This document shows, piece by piece, positions 17,138-25,778 of a DNA stretch of 34,258 nt. Position 1 is the first letter of the stretch. Each line of letters begins with the position of its first letter. A model generated the notes under the pieces. It made no database searches and had not been told where the DNA came from. It saw only the letters and a list, made by a program, of their open reading frames with translations. The stretch spans positions 1-34,258 of the forward strand of contig CALAWP010000028.1 in NCBI GenBank assembly GCA_937895345.1. Reading direction: 5' to 3'. A program made the translations under genes and the position numbers. The DNA comes from an uncultured Paenibacillus sp. (GTDB taxonomy: Bacteria > Bacillota > Bacilli > Paenibacillales > Paenibacillaceae).

Positions 17138-18031
17138 ATGGCTTTGCTGCAGGTCAGGGAATTGACGAAGAGGTTCGGAACGTTCAGCGCATTGAACGGC
17201 ATCAATCTGGAGGTGCGCAGCGGAGAAGTATTCGGGTTTATCGGACCGAACGGCGCAGGCAAATCGACGACGATACGCGTCCTGCTCGGCATATTGCGGG
17301 CGACTTCGGGCGAGGCGAAGCTGTTCGGCAAGGATGCGTGGCAAGATGCGGTCGACATTCATAAGCGGATCGCGTATGTGCCGGGCGACGTAAACTTGTG
17401 GCCGAACTTGACGGGCGGCGAAGTGATCGATCTGTTTGTAAAATTGCGGGGCGGGAACGGCCGAAGCAAGCGGGAAGAGCTGATTCAGAAATTCGACCTG
17501 GACCCGAAGAAGAAATGCCGTACGTACTCCAAGGGGAATCGGCAGAAGGTGGCGCTGATCGCGGCATTTTCCTCCGGTGCGGATTTGTATATTTTGGACG
17601 AACCGACTTCCGGATTGGATCCTTTAATGGAAAATGTATTTCAGGAATGCGTCCTGGACGTTAAACGACAGGGGAAAAGCGTGCTGTTGTCGAGCCACAT
17701 CCTGTCCGAGGTGGAACGGTTATGCGACAAGGTGGGCATCATCCGGCAAGGCAAAATGATTGAAACCGGGACGCTGGGCGAATTGCGCCACTTGACCCGG
17801 ACGCACGTAACGGTGGAAACGAAGCAGCCCGTCTCTTCGCTCGAGCAATTAGCCGGCATTCACGAGCTGGAAGTAAAAGGAATGGAGCTGTCGTTCCAGG
17901 TCGATTCGGAGGAGATGGACAACGTCATTCGGCATCTCAGCACGTTCGGCATCGCCAGGCTGGAATGCTCGCCTCCTACGCTGGAGGATTTGTTTATTCG
18001 TCATTATGAAGGAACAGGAGGCGTTCGGTGA
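17138..18031 (+). CDS. ABC exporter ATP-binding protein (BcrA/CcmA-like)
   Basis: A 297-residue nucleotide-binding subunit that powers the adjacent permease. Visible motifs: Walker A GPNGAGKST (36-44), signature YSKGN (about 130-134, in place of LSGGQ, common in drug-export ATPases), Walker B LYILDEPTS (about 150-158) and the H-loop SSHIL (about 185). The C-terminal ~80 residues form the extension typical of ABC-2 drug exporters, ending in LEDLFIRHYEG. The start follows AAAGGAGAG. Its stop overlaps the permease start (TGATG), so the two are translationally coupled. TetR at 16394-16987 is the likely regulator. Confidence 0.93.
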   Translation: MALLQVRELTKRFGTFSALNGINLEVRSGEVFGFIGPNGAGKSTTIRVLLGILRATSGEAKLFGKDAWQDAVDIHKRIAYVPGDVNLWPNLTGGEVIDLFVKLRGGNGRSKREELIQKFDLDPKKKCRTYSKGNRQKVALIAAFSSGADLYILDEPTSGLDPLMENVFQECVLDVKRQGKSVLLSSHILSEVERLCDKVGIIRQGKMIETGTLGELRHLTRTHVTVETKQPVSSLEQLAGIHELEVKGMELSFQVDSEEMDNVIRHLSTFGIARLECSPPTLEDLFIRHYEGTGGVR

Positions 18032-18846
18032 TGGCCAGTCCTTTAACCGCAAGAACGGGTCGCTTAACCGGATTTATCTTACGGCTCGACAGGCTGCGCA
18101 TTTCGTTATGGCTGATCGGCATCGTCTTCTTCACGCTGATTGTGCCGCCGGCGTTGTCCGGGATGTACGGCTCGCAAGAGGAACGGGACGTCATGGTCGA
18201 GACGATGGCCAACCCCGCCATGACGGCGATGCTTGGTCCGGGGGATCTGGACAACTACACCGTCGGGGCCATGACCGCGCATCAAATGCTGCTTCTAACG
18301 TCGCTTGTCGTCGGGCTGATGGCGATCCTGCTCGTCGCGCGCCATACGAGAGCGGACGAGGAAGAGGGGCGGATCGAGCCGCTGCTCGGCAGCCCTGTCT
18401 CCCGTACCCGGCTGCTGGGCGCCTATACGGTCCTGGCCATGGCAAACGGATTCGTGATGCTGTCGCTGGCCGCGATCGGCTTGTGGTCCGCCGGCAATGC
18501 TTCCATGGAGAACGGACTCGACTTTGGCACGATCTACGGCGCGGCGGTCGCGTATTATCCGGCCCAGCTCGTCTTGATCGGGCTGGCGGCGTTCTTCGTG
18601 GGATTCGTTCCGAAACTGACCGCGCTGAACTGGCTCTATTTGTTTTATTCGTTCGTCGTTCTGTATATGGGCGGGCTGCTTCAGGTGCCGGATTGGACGA
18701 AACGGATGACGCCGTTTGGTTATGTGCCGAATGCTCCCGTGGAGGAAGTGACGCTTCTGCCGCTGCTTGTACTCGGCCTGATCGCCGCGGTGCTGGCGTT
18801 GGCCGGCTTCGCCGGGTACCGTCGGCGCGATATCGAGACGTCTTAG
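18031..18846 (+). CDS. ABC-2-type exporter permease, half-size (tetronasin-permease-like)
   Basis: A 271-residue membrane protein with about six hydrophobic segments, ending in the family's FAGYRRRDI tail. The ATG at 18031 overlaps the ATPase stop; a GTG at 18028 is possible. As I remember the family, close relatives are about 530 residues with two homologous halves. Here the first ~110 residues (through RHTRADEEEGR) resemble the first half of such a protein, and from EPLLGSPVSRTR to the end it resembles the second half, so a middle ~260 residues appear absent without loss of frame. It may work as a dimer of half-permeases, or be a reduced or inactive version. Confidence 0.8.
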   Translation: MASPLTARTGRLTGFILRLDRLRISLWLIGIVFFTLIVPPALSGMYGSQEERDVMVETMANPAMTAMLGPGDLDNYTVGAMTAHQMLLLTSLVVGLMAILLVARHTRADEEEGRIEPLLGSPVSRTRLLGAYTVLAMANGFVMLSLAAIGLWSAGNASMENGLDFGTIYGAAVAYYPAQLVLIGLAAFFVGFVPKLTALNWLYLFYSFVVLYMGGLLQVPDWTKRMTPFGYVPNAPVEEVTLLPLLVLGLIAAVLALAGFAGYRRRDIETS

Positions 18847-18950
18847 CGGACAGCCTTTACGATACTTTAAAACATGAAGTAACACTCCCTTAATGTTTGC
18901 TCCTTAAACTGGATGAGCATAAATATTAGTGTGTGGGGAGTGTGTTCGAA

Positions 18951-21900
18951 GTGCGAATGCGCAGGAGCTTCAAAAAGACGGTTGCCTTGATCCTTGCGGC
19001 GCAGCTGGCGCTCGGAGCGTTAACGGCCGCCGGCGTTTCGGCGGAGCCCGTTCCGACGCCTGTTCCGGGTACGCCGTACAACGCTCAGTCGGAATACGAC
19101 GTTAATTTGCCGCATGTGATCATTCATCAAGTTTACGGCGCGGGACTGACCACCGATAATAAGGTGCTGGTCTCGCACGGCTTCATCGAGTTGTTTAATC
19201 CGACGGATCAAGACGTGGATTTGTCCGGTTGGTCGCTGCATTACGCGGACCGGGGAAGCAACGCTCAGACCGGGCCGACGCTTGAATGGGAGAAGCTCGA
19301 TTTGACGGGGACGATCAAGGCCCATTCCTCGTACCTGATCAAAGGAAAGGCGACGGGAGCGGCCAGCCCCCGGCTGGATCTTACGGACAAAGGCGATCAG
19401 GTGTGGGACCGTTTCTTCAATAACAAAGGCATGAAGGTTGCGCTTATGAGCAATCAAGATGCCTTGCACGACGTGAATCCGTTTGTTACGAAGCCGGCAG
19501 GTTATGTAGATATGGTCGGCACGGCAAGCAACGACAGCGGAAGCGATATCGACGGCTACGAAACGGACTATCCGACGGGCTCCTTGGAAGGAACGTCCAA
19601 GAAAAAATCGATTCGCCGCTTCGAATTTACCGATACGGACAACAACAAAGCGGATTTTCGCCAGATCGACTATGAGACGGCTACAGCCGGCCAGCTAGTG
19701 GAGTACGGTCCGCGCGACTCCTCGGACGGAGACTGGGCGAACGATCCGGAGCCGCTGACGATCGAGACCGCATCGCTGCCCATTGCCTACGCGGGCCAGC
19801 CTTACACGGCTGCCGTAACGGCAGCCGGGGGAGCCGCGCCGTATACGTATGAAGCGACGGGGCTGCCGCAAGGCTTAAGCATGTCGGCCGAGGGCATCAT
19901 CAGCGGCACGCCTGACGCCACGACGCCGGGCGTCGACGTGAATGTCACCGTGACGGACAGCGCCAGCCCGGCGGCGCAAACCTCGCAAACTTTCAAGCTG
20001 GTTGTCCAAACGTATCAACCGGCCGTCCAAGACCTGTTTGCCGTGAACAAGATTGGGGAGTACTCGGTCGGCACCTCGAGCGCCGACGGCGGCGTGGCCG
20101 AAATTGTCAAATTCAACAAGGACAACGGCAAGTTTTATCTGGTGAACGGCGCAGCGAATCCGCCAAGCCTTGACATCGTCAGCCTTGGCAATGCAAGCGG
20201 CGCGCTGCAGAAGGAGAAGACCGTGCTCGTCAAGCCTTTGGCGGAAACGGGCGGGTTCGTATTCGGCGATCTGACCAGCGTAGACGTAAGCACGGCGAAC
20301 AAGCGGGTGTACGTCGCGGTGCAGGAAGCCGATCCGCTCAAGAAAGGCAAAATTCTCGAGCTGGACTACAGCGGCAGCCTGGTCAGGCAGTTCGAGGCCG
20401 GCGTGCAGCCCGATATGGTCAAGTCCACGCCGGACGGCCGTTATGTGCTGACAGCCGACGAGGCGGAGCCGCGGCTTGGCTCGGAGGATGCCCCGGGCAG
20501 CGTCACGATCGTGGATACGGTGAACGGAACGAGCACGCAGGTTTATTTTAACGATCCGGCTGTCATTGACGACTTCGTGCATATTCGGGGCGCGGCCGAT
20601 CCGGACGGGCAGATCAGGAGCAAAGGCACCAAGGAGGACGCCTACTACGATCTGGAGCCGGAATATATCGCATTGTCCGAGAATGGCCGCATCGCCTATG
20701 TTGCCATGCAAGAGAATAACGCCATCGCGGAAATCGATCTAACGACGAAGAAAGTGCTGTCGGTCAAAGGCCTTGGACTGAAAGATTTCAGCAAGGCGGA
20801 AAATGCGCTCGATCTGAAGCGGGACGACCTGATCCTGCAGGAAACGGCGCCGTTCTACGGCGTTTATATGCCGGATGGGCTGGCATCGCATACGATTGGC
20901 GGGCAGACGTATCTGTTCACGGCGAACGAAGGCGACGCGACGGAATGGCCCGGACGCACGAACGCTTCGGAAATCGGCGACGTCAAGGGCGCGCTGAACC
21001 CAAGCTCCGCCGCGTACGGCTTTTTGAACGGCACAACCGCATACGACAAGGTAGAGGTCATGACCGACTGGGGCAATGACGGCATCTACCTATATGGCGG
21101 CCGCTCGTTCTCTATCTGGAACGCGGACACGATGGAGCAGGTGTACGACAGCGGCAGCGACTTCGAGGTGATTACCGGACAGCGCGTTCCGGATTATTAC
21201 AACGTCAGCAACAGCAAGATCACGAAGGATGACCGCAGCACGAAAAAAGGACCGGAGCCGGAGGACGTCAAAACCGGAGTCGTCGGCAATAAGGTGTTCG
21301 CCTTTATCGGACTGGAGCGCGTAGGCGGTGTCATGACGTACGACGTCACCAATCCGGAAGCGCCGGTCTTCGCCAACTATACGAATACGCGAGTTTTTGC
21401 AAACAGCGAAGGCAAAGTGAATCTGGACACGGACACGGGTCCGGAGGGGTTGGAGTTTATTCCGGCTGCGATCAGTCCGACCGGCAGACCGCTTCTGCTC
21501 GTGGCTTTCGAGGTAGGCGGGAAAGTCGGCGTGTACGAGCTGGGCGTCACGAAGGTTACGCTTGACCGGAAGGCGTTGAGTTTGACGGCGGGAGCCTCGG
21601 CGGTTCGGCTGAACGCCGTTGTCGAACCGATGGGTGACGGCGCTCAGACCGTCGCTTGGTCCAGCTCGAACGAGTCGGTCGCCAGAGTGGATGCCGCCGG
21701 CAATGTCAGGCCGGTCGGCGCGGGCACAGCCGTCATTACGGCGTTAAGCGCCGACGGCTACGGCTCTGCGGAAGCAACGGTGACGGTGCATCCGTACGTC
21801 GCTCCTGTACCGCCGGCGCCATTGCCGACGCCGGCTCCGTCGCCGACAACCGGGCCGACGGCGCCGTCGGAGCCGATGCCGACGCCGGCACCGGAGCCGC

Positions 21901-22436
21901 CCGCATTCACGGACGTGAAGGAACATTGGGCTGCGGAACCGATCGGCAAGCTGGCGAAAGCCGGCATCTTGCAAGGCATGCCGGATGGCAGCTTCCAACC
22001 GGATAAGAAAATGACCAGAGCCGAGTATTCGGCTGTGCTGTACCGTCTGCTCGGATTGACGGAGACGCCGGGAGCGTCCGGATTCAGCGACGTATCTTCG
22101 AATGCCTGGTACGCGCGTTATGTCGGCGCGCTCAGCTCCAGAGGCATTGTGCAGGGCTTCCCGAATGGCAGCTTCGCTCCGGAGAAGGAGATGACGCGCG
22201 AGGAAGCTTTCGTGCTGCTGTACCGGGCGCTCAAGGATAAGCTGGCGCCTTCGGCAGGAGCCGGCATAACATTCGCGGACGGCGGCGACGTATCGAAGTG
22301 GGCGAAGGAAGCGGTCGATGCGCTTGCCAAGGCCGGAATGATTGAAGGAAAGCCGGACGGCAAGCTTCATCCGAAGCAGCCCGTTACGCGCGGGGAAATC
22401 GCCAAAATCGTAGCGGCGTTCATCGAGCAGGGATAG
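18951..22436 (+). CDS. SLH-anchored surface protein with lamin-tail and choice-of-anchor-I beta-propeller domains
   Basis: About 1161 residues, secreted. I take the GTG at 18951, nine bases after GGGGAG; the ATG at 18957 is close behind. Order (approximate residues): signal peptide to about 33; lamin-tail-type domain 52-247; putative Ig-like domain (He_PIG type) 265-354; a large beta-propeller-like region 361-870 resembling the choice-of-anchor-I/esterase-like family (repeated strands such as GKFYLVNGAANPPSLDIV and ANEGDATEWPG); Big_2 Ig-like domain 867-947; Pro-rich linker; three SLH repeats at 985, 1044 and 1107. The SLH repeats bind pyruvylated wall polymer. The enzymatic role of the propeller, if any (phosphoesterase-like has been suggested for relatives), is not shown. 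It ends at a strong terminator. Confidence 0.88.
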   Translation: MRMRRSFKKTVALILAAQLALGALTAAGVSAEPVPTPVPGTPYNAQSEYDVNLPHVIIHQVYGAGLTTDNKVLVSHGFIELFNPTDQDVDLSGWSLHYADRGSNAQTGPTLEWEKLDLTGTIKAHSSYLIKGKATGAASPRLDLTDKGDQVWDRFFNNKGMKVALMSNQDALHDVNPFVTKPAGYVDMVGTASNDSGSDIDGYETDYPTGSLEGTSKKKSIRRFEFTDTDNNKADFRQIDYETATAGQLVEYGPRDSSDGDWANDPEPLTIETASLPIAYAGQPYTAAVTAAGGAAPYTYEATGLPQGLSMSAEGIISGTPDATTPGVDVNVTVTDSASPAAQTSQTFKLVVQTYQPAVQDLFAVNKIGEYSVGTSSADGGVAEIVKFNKDNGKFYLVNGAANPPSLDIVSLGNASGALQKEKTVLVKPLAETGGFVFGDLTSVDVSTANKRVYVAVQEADPLKKGKILELDYSGSLVRQFEAGVQPDMVKSTPDGRYVLTADEAEPRLGSEDAPGSVTIVDTVNGTSTQVYFNDPAVIDDFVHIRGAADPDGQIRSKGTKEDAYYDLEPEYIALSENGRIAYVAMQENNAIAEIDLTTKKVLSVKGLGLKDFSKAENALDLKRDDLILQETAPFYGVYMPDGLASHTIGGQTYLFTANEGDATEWPGRTNASEIGDVKGALNPSSAAYGFLNGTTAYDKVEVMTDWGNDGIYLYGGRSFSIWNADTMEQVYDSGSDFEVITGQRVPDYYNVSNSKITKDDRSTKKGPEPEDVKTGVVGNKVFAFIGLERVGGVMTYDVTNPEAPVFANYTNTRVFANSEGKVNLDTDTGPEGLEFIPAAISPTGRPLLLVAFEVGGKVGVYELGVTKVTLDRKALSLTAGASAVRLNAVVEPMGDGAQTVAWSSSNESVARVDAAGNVRPVGAGTAVITALSADGYGSAEATVTVHPYVAPVPPAPLPTPAPSPTTGPTAPSEPMPTPAPEPPAFTDVKEHWAAEPIGKLAKAGILQGMPDGSFQPDKKMTRAEYSAVLYRLLGLTETPGASGFSDVSSNAWYARYVGALSSRGIVQGFPNGSFAPEKEMTREEAFVLLYRALKDKLAPSAGAGITFADGGDVSKWAKEAVDALAKAGMIEGKPDGKLHPKQPVTRGEIAKIVAAFIEQG

Positions 22437-22456
22437 AACGAAAGGTAGTATCTATT

Positions 22457-22489
22457 AACAGGCCGGCTTGCATCTCAAGCCGGCCTGTT
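22457..22489 (+). terminator. Terminator after the second SLH gene
   Basis: A perfect 14-bp stem AACAGGCCGGCTTG / CAAGCCGGCCTGTT with loop CATCT, 20 bp after the stop. The 3' tail (GTTCTTCCC) has few T residues, so efficiency is uncertain. It may also serve the convergent MFS gene. Confidence 0.75.
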
Positions 22490-22531
22490 CTTCCCGAGGC
22501 GGTTATCTCTAAAACAAGGCGCGCGCAAGCC

Positions 22532-22550
22532 ATTCGCAGTAACTGCGAAT
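22532..22550 (-). terminator. Palindrome downstream of the MFS gene
   Basis: ATTCGCAG-TAA-CTGCGAAT is a perfect 8-bp inverted repeat 35 bp past the MFS stop; flanking GCGC bases extend the stem. On the minus strand a weak CTTGTTTT follows about 15 bases on. Confidence 0.4.
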
Positions 22551-22584
22551 AGCGCGGCAGCGTCATGCTCGATTCGTTACCCTT

Positions 22585-24123
22585 TTAACTCAATACCGGT
22601 TGAAGCGTTTCTTCTGCCTCCTTGGACGGTTCCAGCTTCTCCTTGCTCATGACGAACGCGGCGACGAACGCCAGAACTGCCGGGATCAGACCCCAAGCAA
22701 ACGTCGAAATGATGGAAGAGGACAACCCGTCCGTCACCGCGTTCAGTACGCCCTTATCGACCGTTTGGCGAAATTCCGGATTCATGAGCACATACGGATC
22801 GCCGAAATCGATGGCGGAACCGGGCGCACTGCCTCCGGAGAACGCACTCGTCAGCTTCCCGGTCAACAGATGGCTTTGAACGATGCCGAATATGGTAATG
22901 CCGAGCGTCATCCCGAGGGACCGGTTGAACGTCAGCGTCGAATTAGCCGCTCCTCGCTGCGTGGCAGGGAACGAGTGGATCGCTGCGCTGCTTAACACCG
23001 AGAACGTCGCGCCGATGCCGCAACCGACCAGAATCATATACACGGTGATCAGCTCCCGCGACGAATCCGCGGACAACGTTGCCAGAAGTCCTATACCAAC
23101 CAACAAGACGAATAAATGAGGAATCAGAATCGCACGGTAGGAGAACTTCGTCATGAGGAAGCCTCCGACGGTGGCCGTGACGACCGAACCCGCCATCATC
23201 GGAAGCAGAACAAGCCCCGCGTTGGTCGCCGTTCCTCCGAACACGCCTTGAATGTAAATCGGAATGAACATGGATGCGGTCATGAACGTCGCTCCGCTAA
23301 GCATCGCAACTAAATTGCTTGCGGTGTAAAGCCGATTTCGAAACATACGGAAGGAAATGATCGGTTCCGCCGCTTTTTTCTCCACAAACGCCAGCAGTGT
23401 TGCGAGCACCGCGAAACCGGCGAAAAGTCCAAGGATTGGAGGAGAGCTCCAAGCGTATTCCTTCCCTCCGAGCTCCAGGGCGAACATCAGACATACGATC
23501 GCTCCCACAAGCAAGACGGCGCCCAGGTAATCGATCTTCTGCTTGGAATGTTCCGCGGATTCTTTGTAACAAACGGTGATCATCAGAAATGCAAGCAGAC
23601 CTAACGGCAAGTTGATGTAAAATATCCAGGTCCAGTGCAAGGAATCCGTAATATAACCGCCGAGCAGCGGACCTGCAACGCTGGATAACCCGAATAATGC
23701 CCCGAACATCCCCGTCATCTTTCCTCTTTCTTCCGGCGGAACGATATCGAACATGATTGTGAACGCGATCGACACCATCGCGCCTGCCCCTACGCCTTGA
23801 ACGGCCCTGAACGCACTCAGCTGCACAATCGAATCGGCCATGCCGCACAAGGCGGAGCCTATAATAAACACAACGATGCCGAAGACAAAAAATCTCTTTC
23901 GTCCGTACATATCCGACAGTTTACCGAAGATCGGCATACATGCCATTTCCGCCACCATATAAGCGGCGGTTACCCAGACGAACTTGTCGAGACCTCCGAT
24001 CTCCCCCACGATCGTTCCCATTGAAGTAGACACGATCGTGTTATCCATCGATGCCATGAGAATGGCCAGCAGAAGTCCCGCAATCGTCATTCCCTTTCCT
24101 TTTCTCTTTCCAGCCTGAATCAT
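22585..24123 (-). CDS. MFS multidrug efflux transporter, DHA2 (EmrB/QacA) family, 14 TM
   Basis: A 512-residue proton-driven exporter. Family marks: LMASMDNTIVSTSM in the first helix (motif D-like), motif A GKLSDMYGRKR after helix 2, and motif C SSVAGPLLGGYI in helix 5. About 14 hydrophobic segments fit DHA2. The start at 24123 is preceded by GAGAGGAAG; the ATG at 24141 has no site. It stands alone with no adjacent regulator, though a TGACA-N6-TGTCA dyad lies about 75 bp upstream. Substrates cannot be predicted from the sequence. Confidence 0.93.
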   Translation of the reverse strand: MIQAGKRKGKGMTIAGLLLAILMASMDNTIVSTSMGTIVGEIGGLDKFVWVTAAYMVAEMACMPIFGKLSDMYGRKRFFVFGIVVFIIGSALCGMADSIVQLSAFRAVQGVGAGAMVSIAFTIMFDIVPPEERGKMTGMFGALFGLSSVAGPLLGGYITDSLHWTWIFYINLPLGLLAFLMITVCYKESAEHSKQKIDYLGAVLLVGAIVCLMFALELGGKEYAWSSPPILGLFAGFAVLATLLAFVEKKAAEPIISFRMFRNRLYTASNLVAMLSGATFMTASMFIPIYIQGVFGGTATNAGLVLLPMMAGSVVTATVGGFLMTKFSYRAILIPHLFVLLVGIGLLATLSADSSRELITVYMILVGCGIGATFSVLSSAAIHSFPATQRGAANSTLTFNRSLGMTLGITIFGIVQSHLLTGKLTSAFSGGSAPGSAIDFGDPYVLMNPEFRQTVDKGVLNAVTDGLSSSIISTFAWGLIPAVLAFVAAFVMSKEKLEPSKEAEETLQPVLS

Positions 24124-24196
24124 TCGAAATCTTCCTCTCATTGAGCGAAATGGTTAGCGGGAATCCGCTTCTGAAACCATCATAATCGAACAATGT

Positions 24197-24212
24197 TGAC
24201 AACAGGGTGTCA
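24197..24212. promoter_or_regulatory. TGACA-N6-TGTCA dyad upstream of the MFS gene
   Basis: TGACAACAGGGTGTCA is an inverted repeat with five-base arms and a six-base spacer in the 280-bp divergent region between the MFS and sigma-factor genes. Its size and place suit a repressor operator. I could not match a clean sigma-A promoter around it. Confidence 0.35.
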
Positions 24213-24260
24213 GTATAAAAAAGAAAAAAACGCGGCCTTCATGCGATAATGATTCGTATA

Positions 24261-24343
24261 AGGGTTAACCGATGATGTAGAGAAGGTAACCCCCGCGAAA
24301 TCTTTGGCGGCTGTCCGCGAGGATGGCCCTTCCTAATTTTTTT
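24261..24343 (+). other. Structured leader with oligo-T upstream of the ECF sigma gene
   Basis: GGGTTAACC pairs with GGTAACCC (about 24262-24292), and ATCTTTGGCGG / CCGCGAGGAT forms a second stem around CTGT (about 24299-24325). GAAGG and CCTTC could close an outer helix that ends next to a T7 run (24337-24343). The arrangement looks like a terminator-ended leader about 60 nt before the sigma-factor start. I do not recognise a known riboswitch class. Confidence 0.35.
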
Positions 24344-24403
24344 GTTCAGAAATTTAACTTTTAGAGGTTGTGCATGGTGTTATTAGTGAAAGGAGGGAAA
24401 ACG

Positions 24404-24964
24404 ATGAAGGCGCCCATTCGGAGAACCAACGAAGAGATTACGGAGATATACCGCAGACACTCCGTAACGGTATACCGGGTCTGCTATATGTTTCTGAAAA
24501 ATGTGCCCGATACGGAAGACGCCGTCCAGACGGTATTTTTGAAGCTGGTCCGGTCGGGGCCGGCGCTTGCGGATGAAGAGCACGAAAAAGCGTGGCTGAT
24601 CGTTACTGCTCAAAATCATTGCAAAAATGCGCTGAAATATTGGTGGAAACGAAAACGTTCAGCCTTCGGCCAAATATCCGAACGTCTCTACGTGCAGAAA
24701 TCTCCGTCCGGAGAAGTTATGGAGATGCTGCTCGCGCTCCCCGACAAATACAAAATTGTTCTGTACCTTTTCTATTACGAAGGTTATTCCAGCAAAGAGA
24801 TTTCCAATCTCCTCGGAATGAAGGACAGTACGGTGCGGGCTCGGCTGAGAAACGGACGCAAACAACTGCATTACAAACTGACAGGAGGTCATCCCCATGA
24901 AAATAGAGCAATTATGGAAGGACTCGATGGATGCTCTAACGCCCAGCGAAACGCAGAAGGCTAG
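24404..24964 (+). CDS. ECF-type RNA polymerase sigma factor (sigma-70 family)
   Basis: A 186-residue alternative sigma factor. Region 2 is visible at about residues 13-55 (YRRHSVTVYRVCYMFLK, then DTEDAVQTVFLKL, which contacts core RNA polymerase and the -10). Region 4 is near 107-157 (LPDKYKIVLYLFYYEGYSS, then EISNLLGMKDSTVRARL), which recognises the -35. The start at 24404 has AAAGGAGGG six bases upstream. The last 68 bp overlap the next gene in a different frame, so the two are almost certainly coupled. That partner is membrane-bound, fitting the usual sigma/anti-sigma arrangement. Its promoter targets are unknown. Confidence 0.9.
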   Translation: MKAPIRRTNEEITEIYRRHSVTVYRVCYMFLKNVPDTEDAVQTVFLKLVRSGPALADEEHEKAWLIVTAQNHCKNALKYWWKRKRSAFGQISERLYVQKSPSGEVMEMLLALPDKYKIVLYLFYYEGYSSKEISNLLGMKDSTVRARLRNGRKQLHYKLTGGHPHENRAIMEGLDGCSNAQRNAEG

Positions 24965-25721
24965 CATGCTGAACAGTCTGTTGCAGCTTAAACAGAAAGA
25001 GGAAACAAACGCCGGCTCCCGGTTCAGGAAGGCAACTGGAAGAAGCTTGAAAATAGCCGTGACGGCGGCGGCGCTTATTTTATTCTTTTGGGCGGGGAGC
25101 GGGATGTTCAACGGAGGTTCAACTTCGCTCTCGTTTACGATGGCGGCCTATGCGGCGGATATGGAAAGCAGTAAAATAAAGCTATCGGAAGGAACGCAAG
25201 TGGAGCTTCCGTTCGGAAAGCTCATACGGGATCAAGCGATTCCGCAGGATGACGGCACGACCAGATACAACACCTATTTGGAGGGCTCCAGTTATTTTAC
25301 CGTATCGGGCGACAACATTAAATCCGTATCCTACACAAGCGAGCTCGGAGAATTGATGTATACGGATATTGCGATGAGAGACAAGGATCCCGAATATATC
25401 CGGGCACGGAATGAGGCGAAGCCCATGCCGGGCGGCGGTTCTGTGATGGTCATACAAGGCAATCGTCCTTATTTGCAAATAGGCCATCAAGTAACCGCCA
25501 ATTATAATCAGACATTGGGCGATCAATCGTTGGCGGTCAGCTGGCGGCCCTGGTATGTTTCTTCGGAGATGGCCGGCGATCCGGAGGTCAATCCTGCCGA
25601 TTTCCCCCGCGAGAAGATTACCGTTACCGTCAACTTCAATAACGGGCAATCGGCGACCAAGACGCTTTATTTGTCATTCGAGAGCGACGGGACGCTGGTC
25701 GCGGAGCTGGCAGAGACATGA
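24897..25721 (+). CDS. Probable membrane anti-sigma factor partner of the ECF sigma
   Basis: A 274-residue protein: a cytoplasmic N-terminal ~50 residues (two amphipathic helices), one membrane segment at about 53-71, and a ~200-residue extracytoplasmic domain with no motif I recognise. The start is preceded by AGGAGG about 7 bases upstream (ACAGGAGGTCATCCCCATG context). Its overlap with the sigma gene and the single-pass topology point to an anti-sigma factor that holds the sigma at the membrane and releases it on an external signal. The function is inferred from context; no zinc-finger (HxxxCxxC) anti-sigma motif is present. Confidence 0.75.
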   Translation: MKIEQLWKDSMDALTPSETQKASMLNSLLQLKQKEETNAGSRFRKATGRSLKIAVTAAALILFFWAGSGMFNGGSTSLSFTMAAYAADMESSKIKLSEGTQVELPFGKLIRDQAIPQDDGTTRYNTYLEGSSYFTVSGDNIKSVSYTSELGELMYTDIAMRDKDPEYIRARNEAKPMPGGGSVMVIQGNRPYLQIGHQVTANYNQTLGDQSLAVSWRPWYVSSEMAGDPEVNPADFPREKITVTVNFNNGQSATKTLYLSFESDGTLVAELAET

Positions 25722-25730
25722 TTTAATTCG

Positions 25731-25754
25731 AGTGCCCAACCTTCAGGTTGGGCA
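25731..25754 (+). terminator. Perfect hairpin after the sigma/anti-sigma pair
   Basis: GTGCCCAACC-TTCA-GGTTGGGCAC is a 10-bp perfect stem nine bases after the stop. AAATCG follows rather than a T-run, so it may be a weak terminator. Confidence 0.55.
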
Positions 25755-25778
25755 CAAATCGATATGGAGTTGTTGCTT

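Noticed and set aside
22560..22580. Third copy of the TGGATTCGTTA repeat (GCTCGATTCGTTA)
   Set aside because: Only 12-13 bases match the copies at 214 and 264 and the flanks do not align; may be chance.
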